In this document: piece after piece, positions 33,757 to 43,464 of the stretch | How the letters are laid out: each line of letters opens with the position of its first letter | Position numbering within the stretch: position 1 is the stretch's first letter | Assembly (NCBI GenBank): GCA_030055575.1 | Contig: JASFYL010000005.1 | Coordinates: 1-45,153 of the forward strand | Direction of reading: 5' to 3' | DNA from: Thermoproteota archaeon | GTDB taxonomy: Archaea; Thermoproteota; Methanomethylicia; Methanomethylicales; Methanomethylicaceae | DNA: 45,153 bases | Program-made: the position numbers and the translations under genes | The notes under the pieces: model-generated | Told to the model about the DNA's origin: nothing | The model's input: only the letters and a program-made list of their open reading frames with translations | Databases searched by the model: none

Positions 33757-34563
33757 TCAGGGAATCTCTTCAAGTTTTACAGAGTGGCCTAGCGCCCTGT
33801 GGGTGACCCGAACGTTCCTGAGATCGATCAGGCGGGCTAGCGCCTTCAGCTCCCCGACGGAAGGGTTCCTCATCTTCGAATACTCCTCGCAGCCTGCGTT
33901 TTCCGGGACGAACTCTACCAAGGTGAACCTTGCCTCACCTTTGTCAGCTTTGTTGTCGTATCCGAGCTCCTTCAGCTTCGCCGCTACCGACCTTGCTATC
34001 CTCGGGGCATCGTTCACACCAGGGATGATGACCATCCTAAGGTCGACGTAAGCTTCAGAGGAGAGAGCTAGCCTTATTGACTCGACTACTTTTCTCGATC
34101 GAGGCTCAGGAACCCCAGTGACCTTTTCATACTCTGAATCGTCGAGCGAGGTCTTGATGTCTATTGAAACTAGGTCGAGGAGGGGCAACATCTCCGATAG
34201 GCGTTCAGGCATCGTGCCGTTCGTGTCCACGCCGAACCTTAATCCGAGGGATTTTGCTCTCGCTGCGATCCTTTTCAGGGGATCAAGTTGGAGAAGTGGC
34301 TCACCCCCAGTCACCTTGCAAGCGCAAACAGTCTTGGAGCCCCCCAAGAACTCGAGGATCCGCCGCAAGTCTGTGCGGTGGGACTCTTCCTGAGTCCTGA
34401 GCTTCCAGTTCTGGCAGTAGCCGCATCTGTAATTGCAGCCTGAGAAGAATACGACGATGGCAGGCTCTCCAGGGTAGTCACAAAGGGAGAGGGGCAGCAC
34501 CTCCGGAGCGTATACCCAATCGCCGTCCCCGCCTGCCCTTGATCTCCCAGAACCGCCGCTCAT
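33757..34563 (-). CDS. nrdG: Anaerobic ribonucleotide reductase activating protein (radical SAM)
   Basis: The protein of about 268 residues has the radical SAM triad CNYRCGYC (about 46-53), GGEPLL, and a C-terminal half with DIKT and the IIPGVNDA motif. It would install the glycyl radical on NrdD. The architecture is of the longer archaeal activase type. ATG 34563 overlaps the nrdD stop (ATGA), so the genes are translationally coupled; a longer frame back to 34731 is just a shadow of nrdD. Confidence 0.88.
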   Translation of the reverse strand: MSGGSGRSRAGGDGDWVYAPEVLPLSLCDYPGEPAIVVFFSGCNYRCGYCQNWKLRTQEESHRTDLRRILEFLGGSKTVCACKVTGGEPLLQLDPLKRIAARAKSLGLRFGVDTNGTMPERLSEMLPLLDLVSIDIKTSLDDSEYEKVTGVPEPRSRKVVESIRLALSSEAYVDLRMVIIPGVNDAPRIARSVAAKLKELGYDNKADKGEARFTLVEFVPENAGCEEYSKMRNPSVGELKALARLIDLRNVRVTHRALGHSVKLEEIP

Positions 34564-36731
34564 GATATCCTTACCCTGTACCTGTCTATGAGTTCCTGCT
34601 TCTTCGCCGCGTTCCAAGAGCTCACGTCCTGGTAGTACCCGGTGATCCTCGAGTAGTTCTTCACCGAGGCGCTGCCGCACACCGGGCACTTGGAGCTTAG
34701 TCCGCCCCCAACATACCCGCAGTCCCTGCATAATGAGATGTCCTTGGTATGCGACCAGTACCCAACCCAGGACTGGGTAGCGATTCTCCGGTTTAGCTTC
34801 AGGAGTGCCTCGGGATCAGGGTTCGCCTCCCCGATCCAGACGTGGAATATGTCCCCTCCCTTGAGGATGGGGAAGAAGCGCTGCTCGATGCTGAGGCGCT
34901 GGTCGAGCGTCACCGGCGCAGAGACATTGACGTGGGCTCCGTTCGAGTAGTAGACCGGGACATCCTTGGTGTCGTTTAATCTTGATAGTGCGCTCTCTAG
35001 GTTGCCCTTGACGAGCTCCCTGGCGAACTTGGGGTAGTGGATGAGGTCTGCAACCGCAAAGCGCTGGGCTGCGGACTCGGCCGGAGTCCTGGCGATCGAG
35101 AACTTCTCCCCAGTCTCCTCAGCGTATGACTTCCTGATCTTGTCCATCTCAATGAGGACTTTGAGTGCCAGCTTCTGGGCAGATTGGTCTTCGTGGATCT
35201 CGTACCCGGTCATGTGCTGCACTAGCTCGTTCATGCCCACGAACCCTATTGTCAAGGACAGGTTGTTGATGTCGACGGCTGGGGGCGCCCCGCGCGGGCG
35301 CTGCGAAGCGAACGGTATCAGCCCCCGCTCGAACTGCCTCTTTATCGTCGCGCTCTTTAAAAGGAGGGCCTCCTTCGCAATGTCCATTGTCGACTTGAGG
35401 ATCTCCAGCAACCGCGCTTCGTCTCCTCCGGACTTGTATGCCACCCTTGGGAGGTTCACGGTGACCACCTGCATCCCTCCCATCGAGAAGTGGGCTCCTC
35501 CCTCGAACATTATCTTCTTCTGGAAGCTCTCGGACTTGCCGTCCTCTGAAAAGGAATAGGCGCAGCACTGGAAGCATGAGACACCGTCCTCGCCACCGCG
35601 GTAGGTCGGGATCATGTTGTCGTAGTAGGTCGACCCGAACTTTGCCGAGAGCTGGGCTGCCCTGAGCATCACGTCCTCGTATTCCTTGTCCTCCCAGTAC
35701 CTTCTCCGCTGGACAACCTCAGGCTTCGGGAAATTGAACATCTTGCCCATAGCGTCCCCTTTTAGGTACTCATCCAGCAGCGCTAGCGCGAATGCATGGA
35801 CGGTCTCCTCCAAATCGCCATACCTGAGGTCGGACCACACCTTTCCGTGCGAGACTACCGGGGCGTCCTGCCAGACCTTGGGCACCCCGGACTCTATCTG
35901 TATCGAGGAGAAGACGGGCTGCCCTCCCCGGGCTACGTATAGCTGGGTCATCTCGTAGAGGAACATCTGCGCAGTCTGGTGAAGCTTCTTCGAGTCGAGC
36001 CCAACGAGGTAGGGAGCCATGAAGACCGTGAAGTTGAAGAAGCCTTGCCCCCCTGCGAAGTTTGTCTGGGCTGCCCCCAAGACCTTCGCGGCGTGAAGTA
36101 TCGCAACCTCAGCGTGCTTGGCGGGTCCCGCTACCGAGGTATGAGTCCCGGTGCCGTCGGGCATGAGACCGTAAAAGAAGAAGTACCTGAGGTCGTGGTC
36201 TTGGCAGAATGGGCGCGTCCCCCAGTACTCCAAGTCATGCAGGTGAATGTCGCCCTTCAGGTGCGCGTCGGCTATGTGTGACGGGATCATGAGGAGGTAG
36301 GACTCCTTGCTGAGGAAGTCCGCCTTCTTCTTGTGGAAGGTCTCTGGGTTTGGTTGGAGGTTCGCGTTCTCCCTCGACTCGTACCCGTCTGAGTTGTCGA
36401 TCCTGTAGACCTCGTAGAGGGGCATCCCGACCCTCGTGTAGACATTCCTCTGCTTAGCAAAGCCGTGCTCCAAGAGCTTGACGTTCACGATCTCCCGTAT
36501 CAGGGGGCCGCTCAGCATCTTCAGGCGCATGTTCAGTATCTCCTCCTGGACCTCGTCAGCTATTAGCCTTGCCTCCTCCTCACTGAGCGGCTTCTCCCCA
36601 TACAGCTCCTTTACGAGCTGAGTCTCCTTCACCAGGCTCTTCACAATCAAGTCCTTGTTGAAGGGGACAATCACCCCGTCGCTCCGCCTCACAGGCGGAG
36701 GGCACTTTCCGTTCATCATGACCTCTGTCAT
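34560..36731 (-). CDS. nrdD: Anaerobic (class III) ribonucleoside-triphosphate reductase
   Basis: The 723-residue enzyme has an N-terminal ATP cone (from about residue 17: DGVIVPFNKDLI), the catalytic barrel with CFQCCAYS, and a C-terminal zinc site CRDCG and CPVCG. The glycyl-radical loop is RITGYYQD (Gly698). It makes deoxynucleotides from NTPs with formate or a thiol as reductant and is destroyed by oxygen, which argues for an anaerobe. A single start (ATG 36731) is favoured. The gap 36732-36905 holds a TATA-like tract and nothing else. Confidence 0.95.
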   Translation of the reverse strand: MTEVMMNGKCPPPVRRSDGVIVPFNKDLIVKSLVKETQLVKELYGEKPLSEEEARLIADEVQEEILNMRLKMLSGPLIREIVNVKLLEHGFAKQRNVYTRVGMPLYEVYRIDNSDGYESRENANLQPNPETFHKKKADFLSKESYLLMIPSHIADAHLKGDIHLHDLEYWGTRPFCQDHDLRYFFFYGLMPDGTGTHTSVAGPAKHAEVAILHAAKVLGAAQTNFAGGQGFFNFTVFMAPYLVGLDSKKLHQTAQMFLYEMTQLYVARGGQPVFSSIQIESGVPKVWQDAPVVSHGKVWSDLRYGDLEETVHAFALALLDEYLKGDAMGKMFNFPKPEVVQRRRYWEDKEYEDVMLRAAQLSAKFGSTYYDNMIPTYRGGEDGVSCFQCCAYSFSEDGKSESFQKKIMFEGGAHFSMGGMQVVTVNLPRVAYKSGGDEARLLEILKSTMDIAKEALLLKSATIKRQFERGLIPFASQRPRGAPPAVDINNLSLTIGFVGMNELVQHMTGYEIHEDQSAQKLALKVLIEMDKIRKSYAEETGEKFSIARTPAESAAQRFAVADLIHYPKFARELVKGNLESALSRLNDTKDVPVYYSNGAHVNVSAPVTLDQRLSIEQRFFPILKGGDIFHVWIGEANPDPEALLKLNRRIATQSWVGYWSHTKDISLCRDCGYVGGGLSSKCPVCGSASVKNYSRITGYYQDVSSWNAAKKQELIDRYRVRIS

Positions 36732-36905
36732 AAAAGCGACCCCTATGCGAGTTTTCCAGCAAATATTTAAGGCGTTTCATCCTATCCAGCGGTGGATTTA
36801 TAAGTTTTTTTAGAGTGATCTGTTTAAAGAAATCGATAAAAAGACCAGAGGCTATGTTGAATTTTTCATTATGGTAAATAAACAGTCCAGTCAATAACCA
36901 GTAGA

Positions 36906-37226
36906 TCAGCGATCCGCGGCGGATCTTAGGATCGATCTGAACAGGGGTCCCGCCTCTGTGGAAAGCTCCGAGATGGTCAAAGGATGACCCACGCGGTCTG
37001 CCAAGGCACCTGCGCCTATCAGCGCCAGACCTAGGAGGTCGCTGAAGGGCTCAGGGCTGGGCGTGAGTAGGAGGGCTGTGCCAAGCCTCTTTAGCCCCCC
37101 TTTGCTCTGCTTTCTACTGGGCTCCCCTATGATCGTGCGGATCGAGTTAAGCTCCCTCGCGAGGTCGCTCACAGAGCAGCTTGCGTCCCTGGCGCAGTCT
37201 GCTAAGAGCCTGTTGGCTTCGCGCAT
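36906..37226 (-). CDS. Uncharacterised small protein
   Basis: A 106-residue protein, probably helical. The N-terminal third (MREANRLLADCARDASCS) is charged, and the middle (PEPFSDLLGLALIGAGALADR) is hydrophobic with small residues but too short for a sure membrane span. No family is recognised. ATG 37226 has AGGGTG at a good distance, and a TTAAAAAG-like box near 37263 predicts transcription close to it, so it is probably a real gene. It is divergent from the his operon. Confidence 0.55.
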   Translation of the reverse strand: MREANRLLADCARDASCSVSDLARELNSIRTIIGEPSRKQSKGGLKRLGTALLLTPSPEPFSDLLGLALIGAGALADRVGHPLTISELSTEAGPLFRSILRSAADR

Positions 37227-37331
37227 TATTGCACCCTAACCACACTCTCCCGTGTATAGGCTTTTTAAGGCTTGCCTCTGCTTTTTCCGACAAAAAAATC
37301 GTTTTGTTTTGGTGGGAGAAGAGTGGGAAAA

Positions 37332-37343
37332 GTTTAAATAACA
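37332..37343 (+). promoter_or_regulatory. his operon promoter
   Basis: TTTAAATAACA within 37332-37343 is a strong TATA box. A start near 37363 would place ATG 37373 only about 10 nt into the message, making that ATG, not GTG 37443, the natural hisZ start. Confidence 0.5.
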
Positions 37344-37372
37344 TACTCCCGTCCCGGCTTCAGGGGAGCCTG

Positions 37373-38531
37373 ATGCAAAAGAGGGATTTAGTTCACTAGG
37401 TTCCAGACGCCCAGAGGATTCAGGGATCTGGGCCCTGAAGAGGTGAAGAAGTACCTCTTCGTAGAGGAGAGGTTCAGAGAAGTGCTCAAGAGGTGGGGGT
37501 ACAGGGAAGTTAGAACCTCCACGATGGACTACTTCGACATAATCAGGGGCGGCGCAGGGGAAGGGTTTACGGACTCGATCTTCAAGGTCCAAGACTCGGA
37601 CGGCAGACTACTTTCGCTAAGGGGGGAGGTCACCACTCAGATCGCCAGGATGCTAGCATCAAAGGCAAAAGACGAGGGTAGGCTCTGCTATATTGCAAAC
37701 TGCATAAGGTACATTGAGGCTAAGAACCTTTCGCTTAGGGAGTATTGGCAGGCGGGCGCAGAGCTGATAGGCGGGGAGAGGGTAGCCTCGGACGCGGAGG
37801 CGGTTGCCCTAGCCCTCGAGATGCTTGATTCGGCGGGCATCCCGGCGAGTGTCGACCTGGGCAGCATGAGCGCGATCAGGGAACTGATGGATCACTTCAG
37901 GATAAAGGACTACAGGAGGGTGGTGAAGGCGATAAGTATGAAGTCTGTCGATGAGCTGAAGAAACTGACCTGCGACAGGCATGCAATCAGGGCATTCAGC
38001 CTTCTGATGTCCAAGAGGGGGAAGGCTGAAGTCGTCAAAATGGTCTCAGAGGAGGCGGGATGCCTTGAAGGTGAGTGGAGATACTTCAGGGACCTCTATT
38101 GCGCACTCGATGCCTACGGATACGCCTCAAGGGCGAATGTGGACCTCAGCACGATGAGGGAGTTAGAGTACTACAACGGGGTGGTCTTCGAACTCTTCCT
38201 CGGTGGCATTGGGCTACCGATCGGTGGCGGCGGGAGGTACGACATCATGATGGAGCAGTTCGGGCTGGACTCTCCAGCCACCGGGTTCGCGCTCAGTGTG
38301 GATCTATGCGTCAGAGCTCTCAGTAAGTCCGATAACAACGGGGTAGGGGACGACAGGGTGCTTAGGGTCTTCTACGAGGAGGGGTACATGGAGAAGGCGG
38401 TAGGGCTCGTAAGGCGACTAAGGTCGACAGGGAGGGCATGCACGCTGGACAAGTACAAGGGGGAGCAGGCGGGCCTGCGCGTGGGGGAGCGGGTCGTGTG
38501 GATCGAGACCGGTGACGAATATGAGCTCTGA
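37373..38531 (+). CDS. hisZ: HisZ, regulatory subunit of ATP phosphoribosyltransferase (frameshifted N-terminus)
   Basis: A histidyl-tRNA synthetase-like protein without the full anticodon domain. It has LRGEVTTQIARMLA (class II motif 2 region), REYWQAGAELIG and GGGGRYDIMMEQFG with TGFALSVD (motif 3). It pairs with the short HisG next door, which needs HisZ for activity. The open frame from GTG 37443 gives 362 residues but lacks the family's start. Just upstream in the same frame is TPRGFRDLGPEE, the standard N-terminus, blocked by a TAG at 37389. ATG 37373 begins MQKRDLVH in another frame and then meets TAG at 37397. Skipping one base (T37397) joins the two into a normal N-terminus. It is either a mutation, a sequencing error or programmed +1 frameshifting. 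Confidence 0.85.
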
Positions 38532-39174
38532 AGCGGCAGAGGGCAACAGGCTGATAATTGCAGTGCCAAACAAGGGGCGCATGCGGGACCCTACAGTCAA
38601 GGTCCTGGATGGCGCCGGAATCAGGCCCCTGGAGGGCGAGAGGGTCTACTTCACCAAAACCACTGACCCAGGGGTAGACCTGATCTCAGTCAGGGCGGCG
38701 GACATACCGGTCTACGTCTACTACGGGATAGCTGACCTCGGCGTCACAGGGAGGGACATCGTCGCCGAGACGGGGCTCGAGGTCTACGAGCTCGCCGACC
38801 TCGGGTTCGGAAGGTGCGACCTTGTCGTGGCCGTCAGGAAGGACAGCGGCATATCCGATCCTGCTGAAATTCCCCATGGCTCGAAGGTAGCCACGGAGTT
38901 TCCAAAGGTGACCACCGATTACTTCAACGAGCTCGGGACCCAGGTCGAGACTATCACGCTCAGGGGGGCTGTTGAGATAGCTCCGACGCTTGGGCTTGCG
39001 AATGCTATTGTCGACATCTCTAGCACGGGGACCACCTTGGAGAGGAACTCACTGGTCGCGATAGGGGTCGTGATGAGCTCCTCAGCCAGGCTCATATGCA
39101 ACAAGATATCCTACAAGACAAAATATGATAAGATCGAGGCGCTTACAGAGAGGTTGAAGGGGTTGAGGTCTTGA
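38521..39174 (+). CDS. hisG: ATP phosphoribosyltransferase, short form
   Basis: The 217-residue enzyme catalyses the first step, ATP plus PRPP to phosphoribosyl-ATP. Motifs are AVPNKGRM, DIPVYVYYGIADLGVTGRD, ATEFPKVT and VDISSTGTTL. It lacks the C-terminal regulatory domain of long HisG, so it depends on HisZ for activity and feedback control. ATG 38521 overlaps the hisZ end by 11 bp; GTG 38512 is an in-frame alternative. Confidence 0.93.
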   Translation: MSSEAAEGNRLIIAVPNKGRMRDPTVKVLDGAGIRPLEGERVYFTKTTDPGVDLISVRAADIPVYVYYGIADLGVTGRDIVAETGLEVYELADLGFGRCDLVVAVRKDSGISDPAEIPHGSKVATEFPKVTTDYFNELGTQVETITLRGAVEIAPTLGLANAIVDISSTGTTLERNSLVAIGVVMSSSARLICNKISYKTKYDKIEALTERLKGLRS

Positions 39175-40463
39175 AGGTAATCGGGTACGGAGAGTATAGG
39201 CACATCACGAGCCAGTCCATCCCCAAGGAGACCATAGACTATGTCTCATCCATAATAAGCCGCGTGAAGGCAGAAGGCGATTCTGCGCTCGTCGAACTCA
39301 CCGAGAGGTTCGACAAAGTGAAGCTCTCGCCTGCGGACCTCAGGGTGGAATGGGGCGAGTTGAGGAGAGCCTACAACGCAATCCCCAGCGCCCTGAGGGA
39401 TGCGCTCAGGAACTCCGCGGGGAGGATCAGGGATTTCCAAGAGCTCCAGAAGCCCGAAGGGTTCACTACTACGATTGTCCCAGGCGCATCTGCCGGGGTG
39501 GTCTTCGACCCGATCCAGTCCGTTGGGGTCTATGTCCCCGGGGGGAGCGCAGCGTACCCTTCCACGGTACTGATGACTGTGATACCAGCCAAGGTCGCGG
39601 GCGTCGACAGGTGCGCGGTCTTCACGCCCCCCGGAAGGGACGGGAAGGTTCCGGATGCGATACTGGCCGCGGCGTACCTAGCCGAGGCCGATGAGGTCTA
39701 CAGGGTCGGGGGTGCCCAGGCGATCGCTGCTATGGCTTACGGGACCGAACGGATAAAGAGGGTCGAGAAGATCTTCGGACCGGGGAACATCTACGTGACG
39801 GTCGCGAAAATGCTGGTCGCTTTGGATGTAGCCGTGGATATGCCAGCAGGTCCGAGTGAGCTGTTGGTCTATACAGAGGGATTCGACAAACCAGAGTGGC
39901 TGGCATACGACATACTAGCCCAGGCAGAGCACGACCAAAGGTCACGCGCCATACTGGTCACCACGGACAGGGACCTCGCTGAGAGGGTTGCCGAGGTCGT
40001 CAATAAGGAGGGGCGAGAATCGCCGAGGCGAGAGATACTAGAAAAGAGCGTCGGGGAGGCGGCCGCCATAGTCGTTTGCACGCGCGAGGAGGGGGTGAGA
40101 GTAATCAACGAGGTCGCGCCGGAGCACCTCGAGCTTGTCGGGGAGGGGGCAGAGGAGGTCTTCAGGCTCGTGAGGAATGCAGGGGCAGTCTTCATCGGCG
40201 AGTACTCGCCAGTCCCACTCGGGGACTACACGGCAGGCACCAACCACGTCCTGCCGACCATGGGGTGGGCAAGGAGGGCTTCCCCACTCTCGGTGCGGGA
40301 CTTCATGAGGGCTCGCGAGTTCCTTAGATGCACAAGGGACGGATTGATCCGCATAGCTGGGGACGCGGAGATCATAGCAACATCGGAAGGGCTGCTGAAC
40401 CACGCCAGGGCAGTAAGGGCTAGGATAGGAACCGAAGAAAAACACGGCTGCGGAGGGGGCTAA
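39171..40463 (+). CDS. hisD: Histidinol dehydrogenase
   Basis: The 430-residue enzyme makes the last two oxidations, histidinol to histidine, with NAD and zinc. It shows VYVPGGSAAYPSTVLM, GGAQAIAAMAYGTE, FGPGNIYVTVAK, AGPSELL, and the Zn/catalytic QAEHDQRS and APEHLELV stretches. The TTG start at 39171 overlaps the hisG stop by 4 bp. Confidence 0.95.
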   Translation: MKVIGYGEYRHITSQSIPKETIDYVSSIISRVKAEGDSALVELTERFDKVKLSPADLRVEWGELRRAYNAIPSALRDALRNSAGRIRDFQELQKPEGFTTTIVPGASAGVVFDPIQSVGVYVPGGSAAYPSTVLMTVIPAKVAGVDRCAVFTPPGRDGKVPDAILAAAYLAEADEVYRVGGAQAIAAMAYGTERIKRVEKIFGPGNIYVTVAKMLVALDVAVDMPAGPSELLVYTEGFDKPEWLAYDILAQAEHDQRSRAILVTTDRDLAERVAEVVNKEGRESPRREILEKSVGEAAAIVVCTREEGVRVINEVAPEHLELVGEGAEEVFRLVRNAGAVFIGEYSPVPLGDYTAGTNHVLPTMGWARRASPLSVRDFMRAREFLRCTRDGLIRIAGDAEIIATSEGLLNHARAVRARIGTEEKHGCGGG

Positions 40464-40467
40464 AGCG

Positions 40468-41568
40468 TTGGATATCGACGAATTTGTGGTCGAGCGGCTC
40501 AGACCCCTCCTTGGAGAGAGGAAGCGGACTGAGACTTACTTCGACTTGGCGGGCGAGAGGAAGGTCCGGATGGGGCTGAACGAGAACCTGCTTGTGAACC
40601 GGTTCTTCTCGGACACGCTCCTCTTTGAGGCGGTGAAGAGGCTTGACGTGAGGGAGTACCCTCCCCCTAAGGGGTGGACCGCGGTCAGGGCGATAGCCGA
40701 GGAGATGGGAGTGTGGGAGGACGAGGTCCTAGTCGGGAACGGTTCGGACGAGATCCTGGACTTGGTGGCGAAGGTGTTTCTTTCCTCTGACGGTTGCGAG
40801 GCGCTGATAGTCGACCCGACATTCGAGATGTACAGGTTTTACGCACTCCTTGCCGGCGGGCGCGCGAGGCAGGTCTTGACGAGCAGGGATTTCCGGCTGA
40901 ATGCGGACAGTGTCCTGTCCGAAATAGGCGAGGACACCAAGGTGATATTCATCTGCTCCCCGAACAACCCGACCGGTAGGCAGTTCGATAGGGACGAGGT
41001 TCTGAGGGTAGTGGAGGAGAGCGGCAGGATCGTTGTCCTGGACGAGGCGTATGTCGACTTTGCCCCTTACTCCCTCTCGGGCGAGTGCACGAAGTACGAG
41101 AACTTGCTCGTGCTGAGGACATTCTCGAAGGCGTTTGGGATAGCTGCGCTGAGGGCAGGTTACTGCCTCGGCAACTCGAGGATCATAGAGTGGCTGCGCG
41201 CAGCGCAAAGCCCCTTCAGTGTGAACTCGGCCGCCCAGCAGATGGTAAGGCTAGTACTAGAGAACAGGAAAGTCTACGACTCTTTCGTGAAACAGGTCAT
41301 TGAGGAGAGGAACTACCTCACGGCTGAGCTCGAGATGGTCCCGGGTGTGGAGGCATACGAGTCGGACGCCAATTTCATACTCTTCAGGCTACCCGACAGT
41401 GCCCCCTCAAAGGAGGTCGTGAGGCGACTCAGCGAGTCTGGCCTCGAGGTGAGGGATAGGGGGAGCCTACCGCTCCTTGAGAACTGCGTGAGGGTAACGG
41501 TCTCCACGAGGGAGAACAACCTAAAGTTCATAGAGAGGCTTAAGGAAGTGATGGGGGAGTTAGCTTGA
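40468..41568 (+). CDS. hisC: Histidinol-phosphate aminotransferase
   Basis: The 366-residue fold-type I aminotransferase has the early GLNENLL motif, GNGSDEILD, SPNNPTGRQF, DEAYVDF, and the PLP lysine in RTFSKAFG. It converts imidazole-acetol phosphate to histidinol phosphate. The start is TTG 40468, 4 nt after hisD. Its stop overlaps the hisB start. Confidence 0.94.
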   Translation: MDIDEFVVERLRPLLGERKRTETYFDLAGERKVRMGLNENLLVNRFFSDTLLFEAVKRLDVREYPPPKGWTAVRAIAEEMGVWEDEVLVGNGSDEILDLVAKVFLSSDGCEALIVDPTFEMYRFYALLAGGRARQVLTSRDFRLNADSVLSEIGEDTKVIFICSPNNPTGRQFDRDEVLRVVEESGRIVVLDEAYVDFAPYSLSGECTKYENLLVLRTFSKAFGIAALRAGYCLGNSRIIEWLRAAQSPFSVNSAAQQMVRLVLENRKVYDSFVKQVIEERNYLTAELEMVPGVEAYESDANFILFRLPDSAPSKEVVRRLSESGLEVRDRGSLPLLENCVRVTVSTRENNLKFIERLKEVMGELA

Positions 41569-42140
41569 CGAGGGAAGGCGAACGCGAAAGGAGGACACGC
41601 GAGGTAAACATAAGAATCCGCGTTTGTCTGGACGGACCAGGGGAGCTCACCGGAAGCACTGGGTCCGCCTTCATGGACCACATGCTCAGGACCTTGGCGA
41701 AGCACGCGTCGTTTAGGGTAGACTTGAAAGCCGAAGGGGACCTCAGGCATCACATAATAGAGGACACCGCGCTGGTCCTCGGGGAGGCTGTGGACGCGGC
41801 GCTTCTTGAAAGAAAGGGAATAAGGCGTTTCGGATACGCTTATGTGCCTATGGACGACGCCCTAGCAAGAGCCGTAATCGACTTGGGCGGAAGGGCATAC
41901 AGCAAGGTCAGGCTCGGGACTAGGGGCGAGTCGATCGAGGACACGAAGGTCGAGGACATAGTCCACTTCCTCGAGTCCCTGGCATCGGCACTGAAGTGTA
42001 ACATGCACATAAGGGTTCTTTACGGAACGAACGATCACCATAGGGTCGAGGCAGCCTTCAAGGCGCTCGCTCTCGCGCTGAGGGAGGCGGTATCGGTGAC
42101 TGGCAGCAGCGAGGTCCCTAGCGCGAAGGGGGTCATCTGA
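41565..42140 (+). CDS. hisB: Imidazoleglycerol-phosphate dehydratase
   Basis: The 191-residue enzyme is a monofunctional dehydratase; no phosphatase domain is fused. Metal motifs are DHMLRTLAKHASF, HHIIEDTALVLGE and NDHHRVEAAFKAL. The start is TTG 41565 inside the hisC stop. Typical sequences have DDHHTVED; here it is RHHIIED, but the His-His-Glu-Asp ligands remain. Confidence 0.94.
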   Translation: MTREGERERRTREVNIRIRVCLDGPGELTGSTGSAFMDHMLRTLAKHASFRVDLKAEGDLRHHIIEDTALVLGEAVDAALLERKGIRRFGYAYVPMDDALARAVIDLGGRAYSKVRLGTRGESIEDTKVEDIVHFLESLASALKCNMHIRVLYGTNDHHRVEAAFKALALALREAVSVTGSSEVPSAKGVI

Positions 42141-42748
42141 TGAAGGTCGCTGTGCTGGATCTTGGGATGGGGAATCTCCTGAGCATCAGGAGAGGGCTAG
42201 AGAGAGCGGGGGCTGAAGTTGTGGTGGCACAATCAAACGGGGAGGCTGCCTGTGCCGACGCTCTCGTGCTTCCAGGCGTGGGAGCTTTCAGGGACGGAAT
42301 CAGGGCGCTGAGGGAGAGGTTCGGGGAGGCGACCGATGCCGCGTGTCAAGGGAAAATCCCGATTCTCGGAATCTGCCTCGGGATGCAGCTCCTCTTCACG
42401 AGGAGCTACGAGGGCGGGGAGCACCACGGGCTGGGGGTAATCAGAGGAGATGTTGTTAAGCTGCCACCCACGGTGAAGGTCCCGCACATGGGGTGGAACA
42501 GCATCAAAGTCCTGAGGGAGGGAGAACTTACGCGAGGGATCGGGGACGGGGAGTACTTCTACTTCGTCCACTCGTATTACTGCCTGCCAGCAGAAGGCTC
42601 GGTCACGATAGCCGCGACGGAGTACGGGTCAACATTCCCGGCAGTCGTGGAGAAGGGGGCGGTCTTCGGCACCCAGTTCCACCCAGAGAAGAGCGGCAGC
42701 GCAGGCGGGGCAGTGATAAGAAACTTTTTGGAGGCTGTGAAGCGCTAA
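42140..42748 (+). CDS. hisH: Imidazole glycerol phosphate synthase, glutaminase subunit
   Basis: The 202-residue class I glutamine amidotransferase has the nucleophile elbow GICLGMQLLF (Cys near residue 79), PHMGWN, and the His-Glu pair in GTQFHPEKSG. It feeds ammonia to HisF. ATG 42140 overlaps the hisB stop by one base. Confidence 0.95.
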   Translation: MKVAVLDLGMGNLLSIRRGLERAGAEVVVAQSNGEAACADALVLPGVGAFRDGIRALRERFGEATDAACQGKIPILGICLGMQLLFTRSYEGGEHHGLGVIRGDVVKLPPTVKVPHMGWNSIKVLREGELTRGIGDGEYFYFVHSYYCLPAEGSVTIAATEYGSTFPAVVEKGAVFGTQFHPEKSGSAGGAVIRNFLEAVKR

Positions 42749-43464
42749 TGAAGATCAGAGTGGTACCTGCGGTCGACATATCGAAAGGCAAGTGCGTCAG
42801 GCTTACGAAAGGAAGGATCGATGAGAGCAAGGTCTACTACGACGACCCCCTCGAGGCAGCGAGGAGGTGGGAAGGCGAGGGAGCGGAGTGGATCCATGTG
42901 GTGGACTTGGACGCTGCCGTAGGGGTCGGCAACAATGCCGAGCAGGTGAAGCGCATCATCGCAAACACAGGCGTGGAGGTCGAAGTTGGAGGCGGGGTGA
43001 GGAGCCTCGAGGCCGCGAGGGAGTACATCGGAGCGGGTGCCGGGAGGATCATCCTAGGCACCGGAGCCCTCGACGCCAACCTGGTAAGGGCTAGCATCAA
43101 GGAATTTGGCGCGGAGAAGGTAATGGCTGCGGTGGATCACATCGGGGGCAGGGTTGCGGTGAAGGGTTGGAAGGAGATGGTAGGCATCGACGCTGCCCTG
43201 CTCTGCAGGAGGCTGGAGGACCTCGGTGTAAGGATCTTCATGATGACTTCGATAGACCGGGACGGGACGATGAAGGGACCTAACATCGAGTACTCGCTGA
43301 TGGCGGTCTCGGAGATCAGGGGGGAGGTGTACTTGGCAGGCGGCTTCTCGAGCCTCTCAGACCTGGCGGTACTGAGGGGTTCGAGGGCTGCAGGGGTGAT
43401 CCTGGGTAAGGCGCTCTACGAGGGCGCATTCACGCTTAAGGAAGCGATGGGGGTGGTTGGGTGA
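42748..43464 (+). CDS. hisA: ProFAR isomerase
   Basis: The 238-residue TIM barrel has catalytic Asp in [11 protein letters not shown] and the second Asp in [21 protein letters not shown] and [12 protein letters not shown] are the phosphate loops. It isomerises ProFAR to PRFAR. ATG 42748 shares its A with the hisH stop (TAATG), so a longer upstream frame is not used. Confidence 0.93.
   Translation: MKIRVVPAVDISKGKCVRLTKGRIDESKVYYDDPLEAARRWEGEGAEWIHVVDLDAAVGVGNNAEQVKRIIANTGVEVEVGGGVRSLEAAREYIGAGAGRIILGTGALDANLVRASIKEFGAEKVMAAVDHIGGRVAVKGWKEMVGIDAALLCRRLEDLGVRIFMMTSIDRDGTMKGPNIEYSLMAVSEIRGEVYLAGGFSSLSDLAVLRGSRAAGVILGKALYEGAFTLKEAMGVVG

Noticed and set aside
34564-34731. 56-residue extension of NrdG
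   Set aside because: It is out of frame inside nrdD; the ATGA overlap at 34560-34563 is the typical coupled start.
42493-42747. 85-residue extension of HisA
   Set aside because: It lies wholly inside hisH in another frame, and the TAATG junction at 42746-42750 gives a normal HisA start.
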